A stretch of 6,710 nucleotides of DNA. Source: Bryobacterales bacterium (lineage in GTDB: Bacteria > Acidobacteriota > Terriglobia > Bryobacterales > Bryobacteraceae). The number at the start of each line of letters is the position of its first letter. Within the stretch, counting starts at the first letter, position 1. The translations under genes and the position numbers were made by a program. Positions 1 through 6,525 of the stretch are shown piece after piece. Location: NCBI GenBank assembly GCA_003487005.1, contig DNFG01000106.1, positions 1 through 6,710 of the forward strand, given 5' to 3'. The notes beneath the pieces are model-generated. The model did not search any database and was not told the origin of the DNA. It worked only from the letters and a program-made list of their open reading frames with translations.

Positions 1-2870
1 AGGGGGATGGGACGGCCCTTGCCCCAAGGCATCTCGTAGACCCAGCTCATGACGAACATGTGCGGGCGGTCGTAGCCGGCGAGTGCGCGGTTCCGATCGA
101 GGGATTCGGGGATGTTGGTGAGGGGGAGGGAGACCCAGCCATCGTCGTCGGCCATGTTGATGGCCTTGGACCAGGTGTAGGCGCCCTTCATGAAGAGGCC
201 GCGGGAGAGGTTCTTGTTGATGGCGACCTGCATGGAGTGGTAGTTGCCGTTGCCCCAGCCGTCCCACATATTGGCGGCGATGCGGCGGTCCTGCGTGGCG
301 ACGAGCGGCCGTCCGAGAGGGCCGGAGCCGATGGGAGCGGCGTTGATGTCGCGATCGAGGAACTGGCGGACGGTCTGGTTGCCGACGTAGCCGAGGGAGA
401 TCAGGAAGTCGGCCGGGATGCGGCGCTCGATGGTGAAGTTCCAGCTCTGGATGTAGCCGCGCTTGATGAGGCCGCCCCAGGGGCTGCGGGGGCCCATGTC
501 GACGGTCGACGGTAGGATGACGGAGCCGGTGCTGATGTCCGGAGTGGCGACGTCGGGGAGACCCTGGGAGAGGGTTCCGAAGAAGCCGAACTGAGTGGGG
601 GCAACCCAACTGGAGCCGATGGTGGAGGGATACAGGCCGCGGAGGGGCCGGGAGACCACCATGGGGTTGAAGGTGATGCCGTAACCGGAGCGGATGACGG
701 TCTCGTCGTTGAGCCGCCAGGCGAAGCCGACGCGGGGCGCGAAGAGCTTCTTGGAGGTGGTCATGCCATTGTTGCGATCGATATTGCCGACGCCGCCAAT
801 GGTGACGATGTTGGTGGTGGGATCCCAGCGTTCGAGGCCGCGACCCTCGCCGCGGGTCATGAGCGGGTAGTACTCATAGCGGACGCCGAGGTTGAGGGTG
901 AAGTTGCGGTTGACCTGCCAGCGGTCGCGGAAGTAGAGACCATTCTGCCATTCGCGGGTGGTCATATCGAAGAACTGGACCGACTTCGAGGCGCTGCCGA
1001 GGATGTCGAGCATGCCGGCGGCGTAGGTGTGGATATTGCGGGAGATCTGGCCCTGGAGGACGGTGGCGTTGCCGGTGGGCGAGAGGTTGCCGCGGGGGCC
1101 GCCGCTGACTTCAGGCTGCCAGTGGTTCATGGCGTGGCGGACGATATCCACGCCCCAACGGAACTCGTGAGCGCCCTGGACCTTGGAGAAGTTGGTGGTG
1201 TAGGTATAGGAGCGATCGTTGTAGAAGTTGGGGTTGGAGCCCGTGCAGTTGCCCCAGCCGGTGAGGCCGTTGTTGATGCAGGGCTGGCCGGAGTAGCGGA
1301 TGTCGTTGGCGAAAACATTGCCGCCGTTGGTGCCGGGGATACCCCAGACTTCGGAGCCCCAGTTGCGGCCGTAGTCGGGCCCGGTCGCGATATTGGAGAA
1401 CCGGGTGTGGCCGAAGACACCGTCGATGAGGAAGGTGGGCGACGCGGTGTAGTTGAAGCCGAACGTGGGGATCTTGACGGAGACATCGGCGGTACCCATC
1501 TGGCCGAGGGCGGGACCGGTGAGTTCACCGAGCGCGCCGGAGCCCTTGACGGGGGCCTGCATGTGGGAGTACTTGCCCCAGACCATCAGCTTCTCAGTCA
1601 GGTTGTAGTTCGACTTGATGTCGTACTGGTCCCGGGTGAGGGTAAACGGAGCGGAAGCGAAGTAGTTATTGGAGATGCCGTAGACATCGGCGGCCGTCTG
1701 GTTCGGGAGGGGCGCAAGGGCCTGGATCCGGGACCAGATCGGGGAGATGCGGGAGGCGGGGATGACGTTGTTGGCGAAAGGAACACGGCCAGCGCCATTG
1801 GCATCGCCGGTGAAGGGATCGTAGATCTGACCGAGGCCGAGATAGGGGGTGAAATTGCCGGCGCGCATCTCGGGGGTGGGCACCGTGGCGTTGGTGAACG
1901 GGGCGTTGGTCTGCTTGGTCCGCTCGTAGCTGAAGAAGTAGAACAACTTGTTCTTGATGATCGGACCGCCGATGGCGCCGCCGGGGATGTTCACGGTCTG
2001 CTCAGGCAGCGTGGGCCGGGGCGTGTTGGGCTGGAAGAAGAAAGGACGGGCGTAGAGGCTCTCGTTGTCGTGGTACCAGTAGGCGGCGCCGCGGAGTTGG
2101 TTGGTGCCGGACTTGGTGGCCACGGTGACGGCAGCGCCGCCAGCCATGCCCTGCTCGGCGTCGAAGGACGACGTCGAGATGTTGACGGTCTCAATGGACT
2201 CAACCGGGGGGTTATACAGGGTGTGGTGGGGGAGCCAGATGTATACGTTGATGGCGCCGTCCACGCGGGTGTTGTTGTTGTTGCGGTTGGTTCCGTTGAC
2301 GTTGGTGGTCAGCGAACGCTGGGGCGAAGCGCCCATCGAGTTCTGGAAGGCGGCCGGAGTGGCGCCGGGCACGAGATTGATGAGGCTCTGGTAGTTGCGG
2401 TAGGCGGGCAGAGGCAGTTCAACGACCGCCTTGGCATTGATTTCCGCGCGGGTGTCGGTGCGATCGGTCTGGAGCGCGGCCGCGGTGGCCGAGACGGTGA
2501 CCTGTTCGCTCACCTGGCCAACTTCGAGGCGGGCGTTGAGACGCGTGACGGTATTGATGGTGACGACGATGCCGGTCCGGGTCGTGGTGCGGAAACCTGG
2601 TGCGGTGACGACGAGATTGTAGGTCCCGGCGGGCACATTGACGAGGTTATAGCGGCCTTGATCGTCGGCCTGGACATCACGGGTGACGCCGGTCTCGGTA
2701 TTGACGAGACTGACGCCAGCGCCGGGAACCACGGATCCAGACGGATCTTCCACGGTCCCGACGACGGAGCCATAAAGAACCTGAGCTGCCGCGGGCTGCA
2801 CAGCGAAGCCTGCGACCAAAAGCATCACTGCCAGTGCGGTGAGCCGGTTCATGAGTCTCCGAAGCTTCAT
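1..2870 (-). CDS. TonB-dependent receptor, Oar-like, with N-terminal carboxypeptidase-regulatory-like domain (partial, C-terminus off the left edge)
   Basis: An uninterrupted minus-strand frame gives 956 residues and runs off the window. Residues 1-29 form a signal peptide: basic start MKLRR, a hydrophobic stretch around 12-24, and a likely cut after PAAA before Q30. Residues about 34-115 match a carboxypeptidase-regulatory-like Ig fold (GSVVGTVEDPSGSVVPGA, then GRYNLVNVPAGTYNLVV). EQVTVSA near 122-128 resembles a TonB-box-like segment. A plug domain at about 140-260 contains the family's NNNNTRVDG and VTVATKSGTNQLRG motifs. The rest is aromatic-rich beta-barrel, with FFSYERTK, a LNLGVRYEYYP strand and, near the edge, YDRPHMFVMSWVYEMPWGKG. 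Relatives are usually about 1000-1200 residues, so perhaps 100-250 are missing. The start at 2870 has a ribosome binding site at 2881-2886; Met7 (2852) is the alternative. The role is energy-coupled outer-membrane uptake. The substrate cannot be read from sequence; the divergent lyase gene hints at oligogalacturonides, but this family is very large in Acidobacteriota. Confidence 0.93.
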   Translation of the reverse strand, partial: MKLRRLMNRLTALAVMLLVAGFAVQPAAAQVLYGSVVGTVEDPSGSVVPGAGVSLVNTETGVTRDVQADDQGRYNLVNVPAGTYNLVVTAPGFRTTTRTGIVVTINTVTRLNARLEVGQVSEQVTVSATAAALQTDRTDTRAEINAKAVVELPLPAYRNYQSLINLVPGATPAAFQNSMGASPQRSLTTNVNGTNRNNNNTRVDGAINVYIWLPHHTLYNPPVESIETVNISTSSFDAEQGMAGGAAVTVATKSGTNQLRGAAYWYHDNESLYARPFFFQPNTPRPTLPEQTVNIPGGAIGGPIIKNKLFYFFSYERTKQTNAPFTNATVPTPEMRAGNFTPYLGLGQIYDPFTGDANGAGRVPFANNVIPASRISPIWSRIQALAPLPNQTAADVYGISNNYFASAPFTLTRDQYDIKSNYNLTEKLMVWGKYSHMQAPVKGSGALGELTGPALGQMGTADVSVKIPTFGFNYTASPTFLIDGVFGHTRFSNIATGPDYGRNWGSEVWGIPGTNGGNVFANDIRYSGQPCINNGLTGWGNCTGSNPNFYNDRSYTYTTNFSKVQGAHEFRWGVDIVRHAMNHWQPEVSGGPRGNLSPTGNATVLQGQISRNIHTYAAGMLDILGSASKSVQFFDMTTREWQNGLYFRDRWQVNRNFTLNLGVRYEYYPLMTRGEGRGLERWDPTTNIVTIGGVGNIDRNNGMTTSKKLFAPRVGFAWRLNDETVIRSGYGITFNPMVVSRPLRGLYPSTIGSSWVAPTQFGFFGTLSQGLPDVATPDISTGSVILPSTVDMGPRSPWGGLIKRGYIQSWNFTIERRIPADFLISLGYVGNQTVRQFLDRDINAAPIGSGPLGRPLVATQDRRIAANMWDGWGNGNYHSMQVAINKNLSRGLFMKGAYTWSKAINMADDDGWVSLPLTNIPESLDRNRALAGYDRPHMFVMSWVYEMPWGKGRPIP

Positions 2871-2880
2871 ATTGGAGATT

Positions 2881-2886
2881 CTCCCT
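2881..2886 (-). promoter_or_regulatory. Ribosome binding site of the TonB-dependent receptor gene
   Basis: AGGGAG on the minus strand lies 10 bases before the ATG at 2870 and supports that start over the internal ATG at 2852. Its GGAG core (2881-2884) can pair with CTCC at 2874-2877, which lies between it and the start codon, so the site may be partly masked in the mRNA. Confidence 0.65.
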
Positions 2887-2924
2887 TTGAGTTGTTATCT
2901 GTTTGCGACCCCGTTGACTCCTGG

Positions 2925-2996
2925 TCCGGAAGACTCCCGGAGGCAGGTACTGAAGCAGAACCGGAAAGGCTCCGGCCCCACGTGCCCTGGTAGGGC
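2925..2996 (-). promoter_or_regulatory. Structured 5' leader of the receptor gene: three small hairpins with interchangeable arms
   Basis: Read as minus-strand RNA, the leader holds GCCCT-ACC-AGGGC (2984-2996), CCGGA-GCCTT-TCCGG (2961-2975) and TCCGG-GAGTCTT-CCGGA (2925-2941). The second and third hairpins use the same arm pair, CCGGA and TCCGG, so their arms could also pair with each other in a different fold. GGAGTC occurs twice as a direct repeat (2916-2921 and 2932-2937). I recognise no known riboswitch class. The stems are only 5 bp, so chance folding in GC-rich DNA is possible. Confidence 0.3.
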
Positions 2997-3010
2997 TTCT
3001 GATTAAGTGC

Positions 3011-3039
3011 AGTGTAGCACCGGCGCAAGAGGAAGTGAA
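3011..3039 (-). promoter_or_regulatory. Candidate sigma70-like promoter for the receptor gene
   Basis: On the minus strand TTCACT (3034-3039) is followed after exactly 17 bases by TACACT (3011-3016). Each box matches the consensus at 4 of 6 positions. Transcription would start near 3004, giving a leader of roughly 130 bases. The -10 box sits at the centre of the inverted repeat GTGC/GCAC (3007-3020), which could be a small operator or chance. No convincing promoter was found on the plus strand for the divergent lyase gene. Confidence 0.35.
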
Positions 3040-3128
3040 GGAACTTGTGAAGGACGAAAAAAAGCGAAACGCAGGGCCGTTATCCGAATCCGGGCCGCTG
3101 GAGCGGGGCGAACCTGTATCCTGAGGGC

Positions 3129-4241
3129 ATGGAGAAGAGGCAGCACGGCAAGGGCAACGTTCACCCAAATGAGCGTAGAGAGTACCGGGACGAGGTGACA
3201 GGCGCGCGGGTCCTCCAGATGACCAGTCACCCATCGCGGAGTCACTTGAGCTACTTTTTGCAGAGTTCGTTCACACCGGACTCGCGGAATTTGATCTTTG
3301 TGTCGTACCGGACGGGAGAGGCGCAGTTGTTCGAGACGGGGTTTCCGGATGGTCCGGTGCGGCAATTGACGGACGGGGCGTCGATTCATGCCTATTCGCC
3401 GACGCTATCGCCGGACGGGGCGACTGTGTTCTTCGTGCGGGGCGGCGGCATCTGGCGGTTGGACCGGGCGACGCTGGCCGAGGAGCAGGTGGTGGAGTTC
3501 GAGGGGGCGCAATTGGGCGAATGCACGCTCGGCGGCGGGGGCGAATGGCTGACGGCGGCGTACAAAAGGGGAACAGAGCAGGGACTGGTGGCGGGACGGG
3601 CGGATGGGACGGAGTGGCGGGTGATTCCCTTCGGGCGGACGGTGATCCATCCGCAGTTTCACCCGCTGGAGCCGGAATGGATTGAGTTTGCAGGGGATCC
3701 GGCGCCGCGGATGTACCGGGTGAGACGCGACGGAACGGGGATGGAGTGCCTGCGGGAGAATCCATTCGAGGAATGGCTGACCCACGAGACGTTTCTGGGC
3801 ACGACGGGGGACATGGTGTTTGTCCACTGGCGGAAAGCACTGTACCGGCTGAACTGGCGGACGCTGGAGGCGGCGCCGGTCACGGACTACCCGGTGTGGC
3901 ATGTCAGCCCAAGCCGGGACGGACAGCGGATTCTGTGCGACACGAACGTGCCGGACGAGGGGCTATTCGAAATTGACGTGGCGACGGGACGGCGGCGGCT
4001 GATCTGCATGCCGGGGGCGAGCAACGGGGGGACGCAATGGAAGGAGAGCCAGCCCGCGAACTGGAAATCGGATGCGAAATCCGCGCTGAGCTGGCTCGAA
4101 GTGCCTTTGGATCAGGTGTATGGGCCGCAGTGGACGCACCCGCACCCGTGCTATTCGCCCGATGAACGCTGGGTGACGTTCACGAGCGACCGGACGGGCG
4201 AGGCGCAGGTCTATGTCGTTGAAAACACGGTGACGCGGTAG
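3129..4241 (+). CDS. ogl: Oligogalacturonate lyase family protein (PL22-type beta-propeller)
   Basis: This 370-residue protein has no signal peptide, as expected for a cytoplasmic enzyme. Oligogalacturonate lyases split short galacturonate oligomers from pectin by beta-elimination, yielding 5-keto-4-deoxyuronate. Known members are about 385-390 residues and begin with a GKG..HP-like stretch, seen here at residues 7-13. Propeller-blade motifs recur: FTPDSRNLIFVSYRTGEAQL (48-67), LSPDGATVFFVRGGGIWRLD (93-112), a blade at 260-290 and YSPDERWVTFTSDRTGEAQV (342-361). From memory of the Yersinia enzyme, Mn2+ is held by three His and one Gln, with a fourth His as base. The matching residues here are His258 (VWHVSP), Gln334, His337 and His339 (QWTHPHP), with base His219 (LTHE). 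The ATG at 3129 follows GAGG only 2 bases away, a short spacing, but the N-terminal motif fits; Met31 would remove it. It diverges from the receptor gene, and its last 31 bases overlap the converging DUF6807 gene. Codons mostly end in G. Confidence 0.85.
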   Translation: MEKRQHGKGNVHPNERREYRDEVTGARVLQMTSHPSRSHLSYFLQSSFTPDSRNLIFVSYRTGEAQLFETGFPDGPVRQLTDGASIHAYSPTLSPDGATVFFVRGGGIWRLDRATLAEEQVVEFEGAQLGECTLGGGGEWLTAAYKRGTEQGLVAGRADGTEWRVIPFGRTVIHPQFHPLEPEWIEFAGDPAPRMYRVRRDGTGMECLRENPFEEWLTHETFLGTTGDMVFVHWRKALYRLNWRTLEAAPVTDYPVWHVSPSRDGQRILCDTNVPDEGLFEIDVATGRRRLICMPGASNGGTQWKESQPANWKSDAKSALSWLEVPLDQVYGPQWTHPHPCYSPDERWVTFTSDRTGEAQVYVVENTVTR

Positions 4242-5098
4242 CGGAGCGTCAGGGGTTTGTCCGCTCCGAGGGTGATTTTCTCGAGACCGGGGTAGTTGGC
4301 GGCGACATAGCCGTAGTGGCGGAGGCACCAGCCGACGGGGCCTTCGCCGGGATTCTCCGGGTGGTCTTCGATGCGAAGACCGGCGCGGCGGCCGTTTTCG
4401 AAGGTGGCTTCGAGTTCGGCCCAGGGGTGGGGGACCATGTCGGTGTCCTTGGGTTCCACGCCGGCTTCGGTGCGAAGGACGGTTTCGGTGCGGGGGGCGT
4501 AGCGGACGCCGAAGCCGCCATAGCCCTTCTTTTCGCGGCCGGAGATCTCGACGGGGGCGTCGACGGTCTCGAAAGTGAGTACAAAATCGATGTGGCGGCG
4601 GTTGTTTTGGGCCGGATGGACGGTGATTTCGACGATTTCGCGGACGGAGCGCATGTCACTGCCCATGACATACCAGCCGTTTTCGACGGCGAGGACGGCG
4701 CGATCGGCGTGGACCTCACGCTTGAGCCAGGTGACGAAGCGCTGTTCCATGCCTTTGACGGCCCAGATGTCGTGGGTGACGCCCTCGATGGTGACTTCGG
4801 GCCAGGTCCAGCAGATGCCGCGGTGGTGGTAGTGGTCCTTGGGGAAGTCGTCGGTGAGGACGGTGCCGTCGGGGGCGTAAACAGGGTGGAGGTAGGAGGA
4901 ACGGCGGTATTTGGGATCGACGCCCTCCTGGAGGATCATGCCGTGGTTGTAAACGAAGACGGGCTGACCGTTTTCGGTGAGTTCGAGGGAGTCCGGGGAG
5001 GCTTTGCCGAAGGCGAAGGGGGATGGCGGAGCCTGGGCGCAGGCCAGAAGGGCGAGTCCGGCAGTGGTGACGAGCAGGGCGGCGAAGGAGGGTTTCAT
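4211..5098 (-). CDS. DUF6807 ('PmoA-like') family protein, predicted lipoprotein
   Basis: This 295-residue protein has an export signal (MKPSFAALLV, then TTAGLALLAC) with a lipobox-like LLAC placing the lipidated cysteine at 20; signal peptidase I cleavage after AQA is the alternative. The mature part matches the family often labelled 'methane oxygenase PmoA', a misnomer. It has YNHGMI (50-55), SSYLHPVYAPDG (67-78), TDDFPKDHYHHRG (82-94), KKGYGGFGVRY (190-200) and a late GWCLRHYGY (256-264). The histidine cluster His71, His89, His91 and His92 with Arg93 looks like a metal or active site, but I know of no established reaction. The start at 5098 overlaps the stop of the upstream oxidoreductase gene as ATGA, implying translational coupling; an upstream ATG at 5131 would place 11 polar residues before the signal and is rejected. 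Its 3' end overlaps the converging lyase gene by 31 bases. The family often occurs with Gfo/Idh/MocA genes, and a joint role in sugar modification is inferred. Confidence 0.85.
   Translation of the reverse strand: MKPSFAALLVTTAGLALLACAQAPPSPFAFGKASPDSLELTENGQPVFVYNHGMILQEGVDPKYRRSSYLHPVYAPDGTVLTDDFPKDHYHHRGICWTWPEVTIEGVTHDIWAVKGMEQRFVTWLKREVHADRAVLAVENGWYVMGSDMRSVREIVEITVHPAQNNRRHIDFVLTFETVDAPVEISGREKKGYGGFGVRYAPRTETVLRTEAGVEPKDTDMVPHPWAELEATFENGRRAGLRIEDHPENPGEGPVGWCLRHYGYVAANYPGLEKITLGADKPLTLRYRVTVFSTT
4242..4268 (+). other. Inverted repeat directly after the lyase stop codon
   Basis: CGGAGCG (4242-4248) and CGCTCCG (4262-4268) form a perfect 7-bp stem with a 13-base loop, starting one base after the lyase TAG. 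It lies inside the coding sequence of the converging DUF6807 gene. There is no T-tract on either side, so it is not a classic intrinsic terminator. It may protect or define the 3' end of the lyase mRNA, or be chance. Confidence 0.35.
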
Positions 5099-6300
5099 GC
5101 GGGGATGATCCTCTCGTTGGCGGTGTCCCACTTCATGTACTTGCGCTGCTGGAGCGAAAGGATGCCGAACTGGCAGGCGGCGACGCCATAGTAGCCGAGT
5201 TTTTCGTCACATTTGAGGGCTTCTTTGCCGCGGATGGCGTTGAGGAGGTTGCGGAGGTGGAGTTCGGTATCTTCGCCTCCGGTCTTTTTGTGGACGAATT
5301 CCTTGACTTCATTGGCGTAGATGGACTGGGGCTTGATGGTGAAGCCGGTGGGGGTGAATTCGAGGGTGGCTTTGTGGCCGCGGAGGTGGTGGGCGACGGG
5401 GGTATTGTTGGCGAGCGAGGAGATGAGCATGACGGTGGGCCCGCCGGGGTAGTCGAGCATGATGTTGATGGTGTCGGGGATTTCGGCGGCGCTTTCGGTG
5501 AACTGGAAGGTGCCGCCGTGGGCGGAGCCGTACTCGGGGATGGTGAGGCCGAGGGCTTTGATGAGGCGGGTGACACGGTGGACGAACAGGCCGGCGGGGA
5601 TGCCGCCGGAGTAATCCCAGTAGCGGATCCAGTTGAAGTAGCGTTCGGCGTCGAAGGGGCGTTTGGCGGCGGGCCCGACGAAGAGGTCCCAATTGAAGTT
5701 GACGCCGGGTTTCAGGTCGGGATCGACAGGTTTGAGCCAGTAATCGCCTTTGTAGTTGCGGGAATAGTCGATCTGGGCGATGACGACTTTGCCGAGGTCG
5801 CCGGCCTGAACGTGTTTGTAAGCGGTTTCGTAGGAATCGTCGGACATGCCCTGGACGCCGACCTGCATTTTGACGCCGGTTTCCCGGATTTTGGCGACGA
5901 CGGCCTTGGCCTCCTCGACGGTGTGGGTCATGGGCTTTTCGCAGTAGATGTGCTTGCCGGCGCTGGCGGCGTCGATGGCCATCTGGGCGTGCCAGTGGTC
6001 GGGGGTGGCGATGACGACGACATCGACATCCTTGTTGGCGAGGAGTTCGCGGTAGTCCTGATAGGGCTTGCCGCCGGTCAGTTTGGCGGCATTCTGGGCG
6101 CGCTTGTCGAAGACGTCGCAGACGGCGGTGATGTCCACGTTGTCGGCTTCCTTCATCTTGAGGAGGGTATTGATGTGGGCGCCGACGCCGCGGCCACCGC
6201 AGCCGATGACGCCGACCCGGAGTTTGCCCGAAGCGGGCTGAGCGGAAGCGATGGCGGGCGCGAAGGCGAGGCCCTGAGCAAAAGTTCTTCTGGTAATCAT
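5095..6300 (-). CDS. Gfo/Idh/MocA family NAD(P)-dependent oxidoreductase with Tat signal
   Basis: This 401-residue protein begins with a twin-arginine signal, ITRRTFAQGLAFAPAIASAQ (residues 2-21), so it is probably exported folded with its cofactor. A Rossmann fold follows: GVIGCGGRG (30-38) is the GxGxxG dinucleotide loop, then ITAVCD (57-62), VVVIATPDHWHA (94-105) and CEKPMTHT (120-127), where Lys122 is the family's catalytic lysine. The C-terminal part (about 150-390) holds WDYSGGIPAGLFVHRVTRL with His241 as the likely catalytic histidine, and RGHKATLEFTPTGF. Position 237 is Gly where I expect Asp in close relatives. Members oxidise or epimerise sugars, inositols or sugar acids; the substrate here is unknown. 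The start at 6300 is fixed by AGGAAA at 6305-6310 and the Tat motif. A longer frame reaching 6540 reads through the tRNA and terminator and is false. It is the first gene of a two-gene operon with the DUF6807 gene. Confidence 0.92.
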   Translation of the reverse strand: MITRRTFAQGLAFAPAIASAQPASGKLRVGVIGCGGRGVGAHINTLLKMKEADNVDITAVCDVFDKRAQNAAKLTGGKPYQDYRELLANKDVDVVVIATPDHWHAQMAIDAASAGKHIYCEKPMTHTVEEAKAVVAKIRETGVKMQVGVQGMSDDSYETAYKHVQAGDLGKVVIAQIDYSRNYKGDYWLKPVDPDLKPGVNFNWDLFVGPAAKRPFDAERYFNWIRYWDYSGGIPAGLFVHRVTRLIKALGLTIPEYGSAHGGTFQFTESAAEIPDTINIMLDYPGGPTVMLISSLANNTPVAHHLRGHKATLEFTPTGFTIKPQSIYANEVKEFVHKKTGGEDTELHLRNLLNAIRGKEALKCDEKLGYYGVAACQFGILSLQQRKYMKWDTANERIIPA

Positions 6301-6304
6301 GGTG

Positions 6305-6310
6305 TTTCCT
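6305..6310 (-). promoter_or_regulatory. Ribosome binding site of the oxidoreductase gene
   Basis: AGGAAA on the minus strand ends 4 bases before the ATG at 6300. It decides the start in favour of the Tat-signal methionine rather than the much longer open frame beginning beyond the tRNA. Confidence 0.7.
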
Positions 6311-6378
6311 GTCGTTCCTCTGGGACTGGCAGCCTCCCTGATGACATGGGGTCCCCGGCTGACCGGCTTTTGGGCTTG

Positions 6379-6384
6379 AGTATA
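6379..6384 (-). promoter_or_regulatory. Candidate -10 element for the oxidoreductase-DUF6807 operon
   Basis: TATACT on the minus strand matches the -10 consensus at 5 of 6 positions. It stands out in an otherwise C-rich stretch between the tRNA terminator and the gene. It would give a leader of about 70 bases. No good -35 box is visible at the proper distance, so an activator or alternative sigma factor may be needed. Confidence 0.4.
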
Positions 6385-6409
6385 CACCAGAGGGGCGGAG
6401 GGGGACGTG

Positions 6410-6436
6410 AAAAGGGCCGCCGGAGGGGGCGGCCCT
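6410..6436 (-). terminator. Intrinsic terminator after the tRNA-Arg gene
   Basis: On the minus strand a perfect 9-bp stem (AGGGCCGCC with GGCGGCCCT) closes a 6-base loop CCCTCC. TTTT overlaps the end of the stem and extends to 6410. It lies 12 bases past the tRNA CCA end and separates the tRNA unit from the oxidoreductase operon, which therefore needs its own promoter. Confidence 0.8.
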
Positions 6437-6448
6437 GGGGGGAGATTG

Positions 6449-6525
6449 TGGTACGCCCGGCACGATTCGAACGTGCGACCTTTTGCTCCGGAGGCAAACG
6501 CTCTATCCAGCTGAGCTACGGGCGC
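6449..6525 (-). tRNA. tRNA-Arg, anticodon CCG
   Basis: The 77-base minus-strand sequence folds as a full cloverleaf. The acceptor is GCGCCCG with CGGGCGT (six Watson-Crick pairs plus a G-U at position 1-72). The D stem is GCTC/GAGC, the anticodon stem TTTGC/GCAAA with loop CTCCGGA, and the T arm GCACG-TTCGAAT-CGTGC. Discriminator A is followed by an encoded CCA. Anticodon CCG (6489-6491) reads CGG, the arginine codon favoured in the G-ending plus-strand gene nearby. Translated in one frame this tRNA gives the familiar false peptide VAQLDRAFASGAKG. It is followed by an intrinsic terminator. Confidence 0.97.

Noticed and set aside
2271..2283. A GTT triplet repeat that could be a phase-variable microsatellite
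   Set aside because: It is only four units, codes in frame for the Asn run normal in the plug motif before VDG, and triplet changes would not shift the frame.
1029..2993. A 654-residue plus-strand open frame opposite the receptor gene
   Set aside because: It is low-complexity (Gly, Val, Ala, Asp, Glu), has no domain pattern, and is explained by C-ending codons in the true minus-strand gene.
3045..3121. Promoter candidates for the lyase gene (TTGTGA at 3045 and TATCCT at 3116)
   Set aside because: TTGTGA has no acceptable -10 box at 16-18 bases, and TATCCT is too close to the ATG, so neither is called.
2677..3234. A 185-residue minus-strand frame crossing the divergent intergenic region
   Set aside because: It overlaps the receptor start in another frame and the lyase start on the other strand, and is Arg/Ser/Pro-rich without domain features.
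4316..5191. A 291-residue plus-strand open frame opposite the DUF6807 gene
   Set aside because: It has the same shadow composition, while the opposite strand has a signal peptide and clear family motifs.
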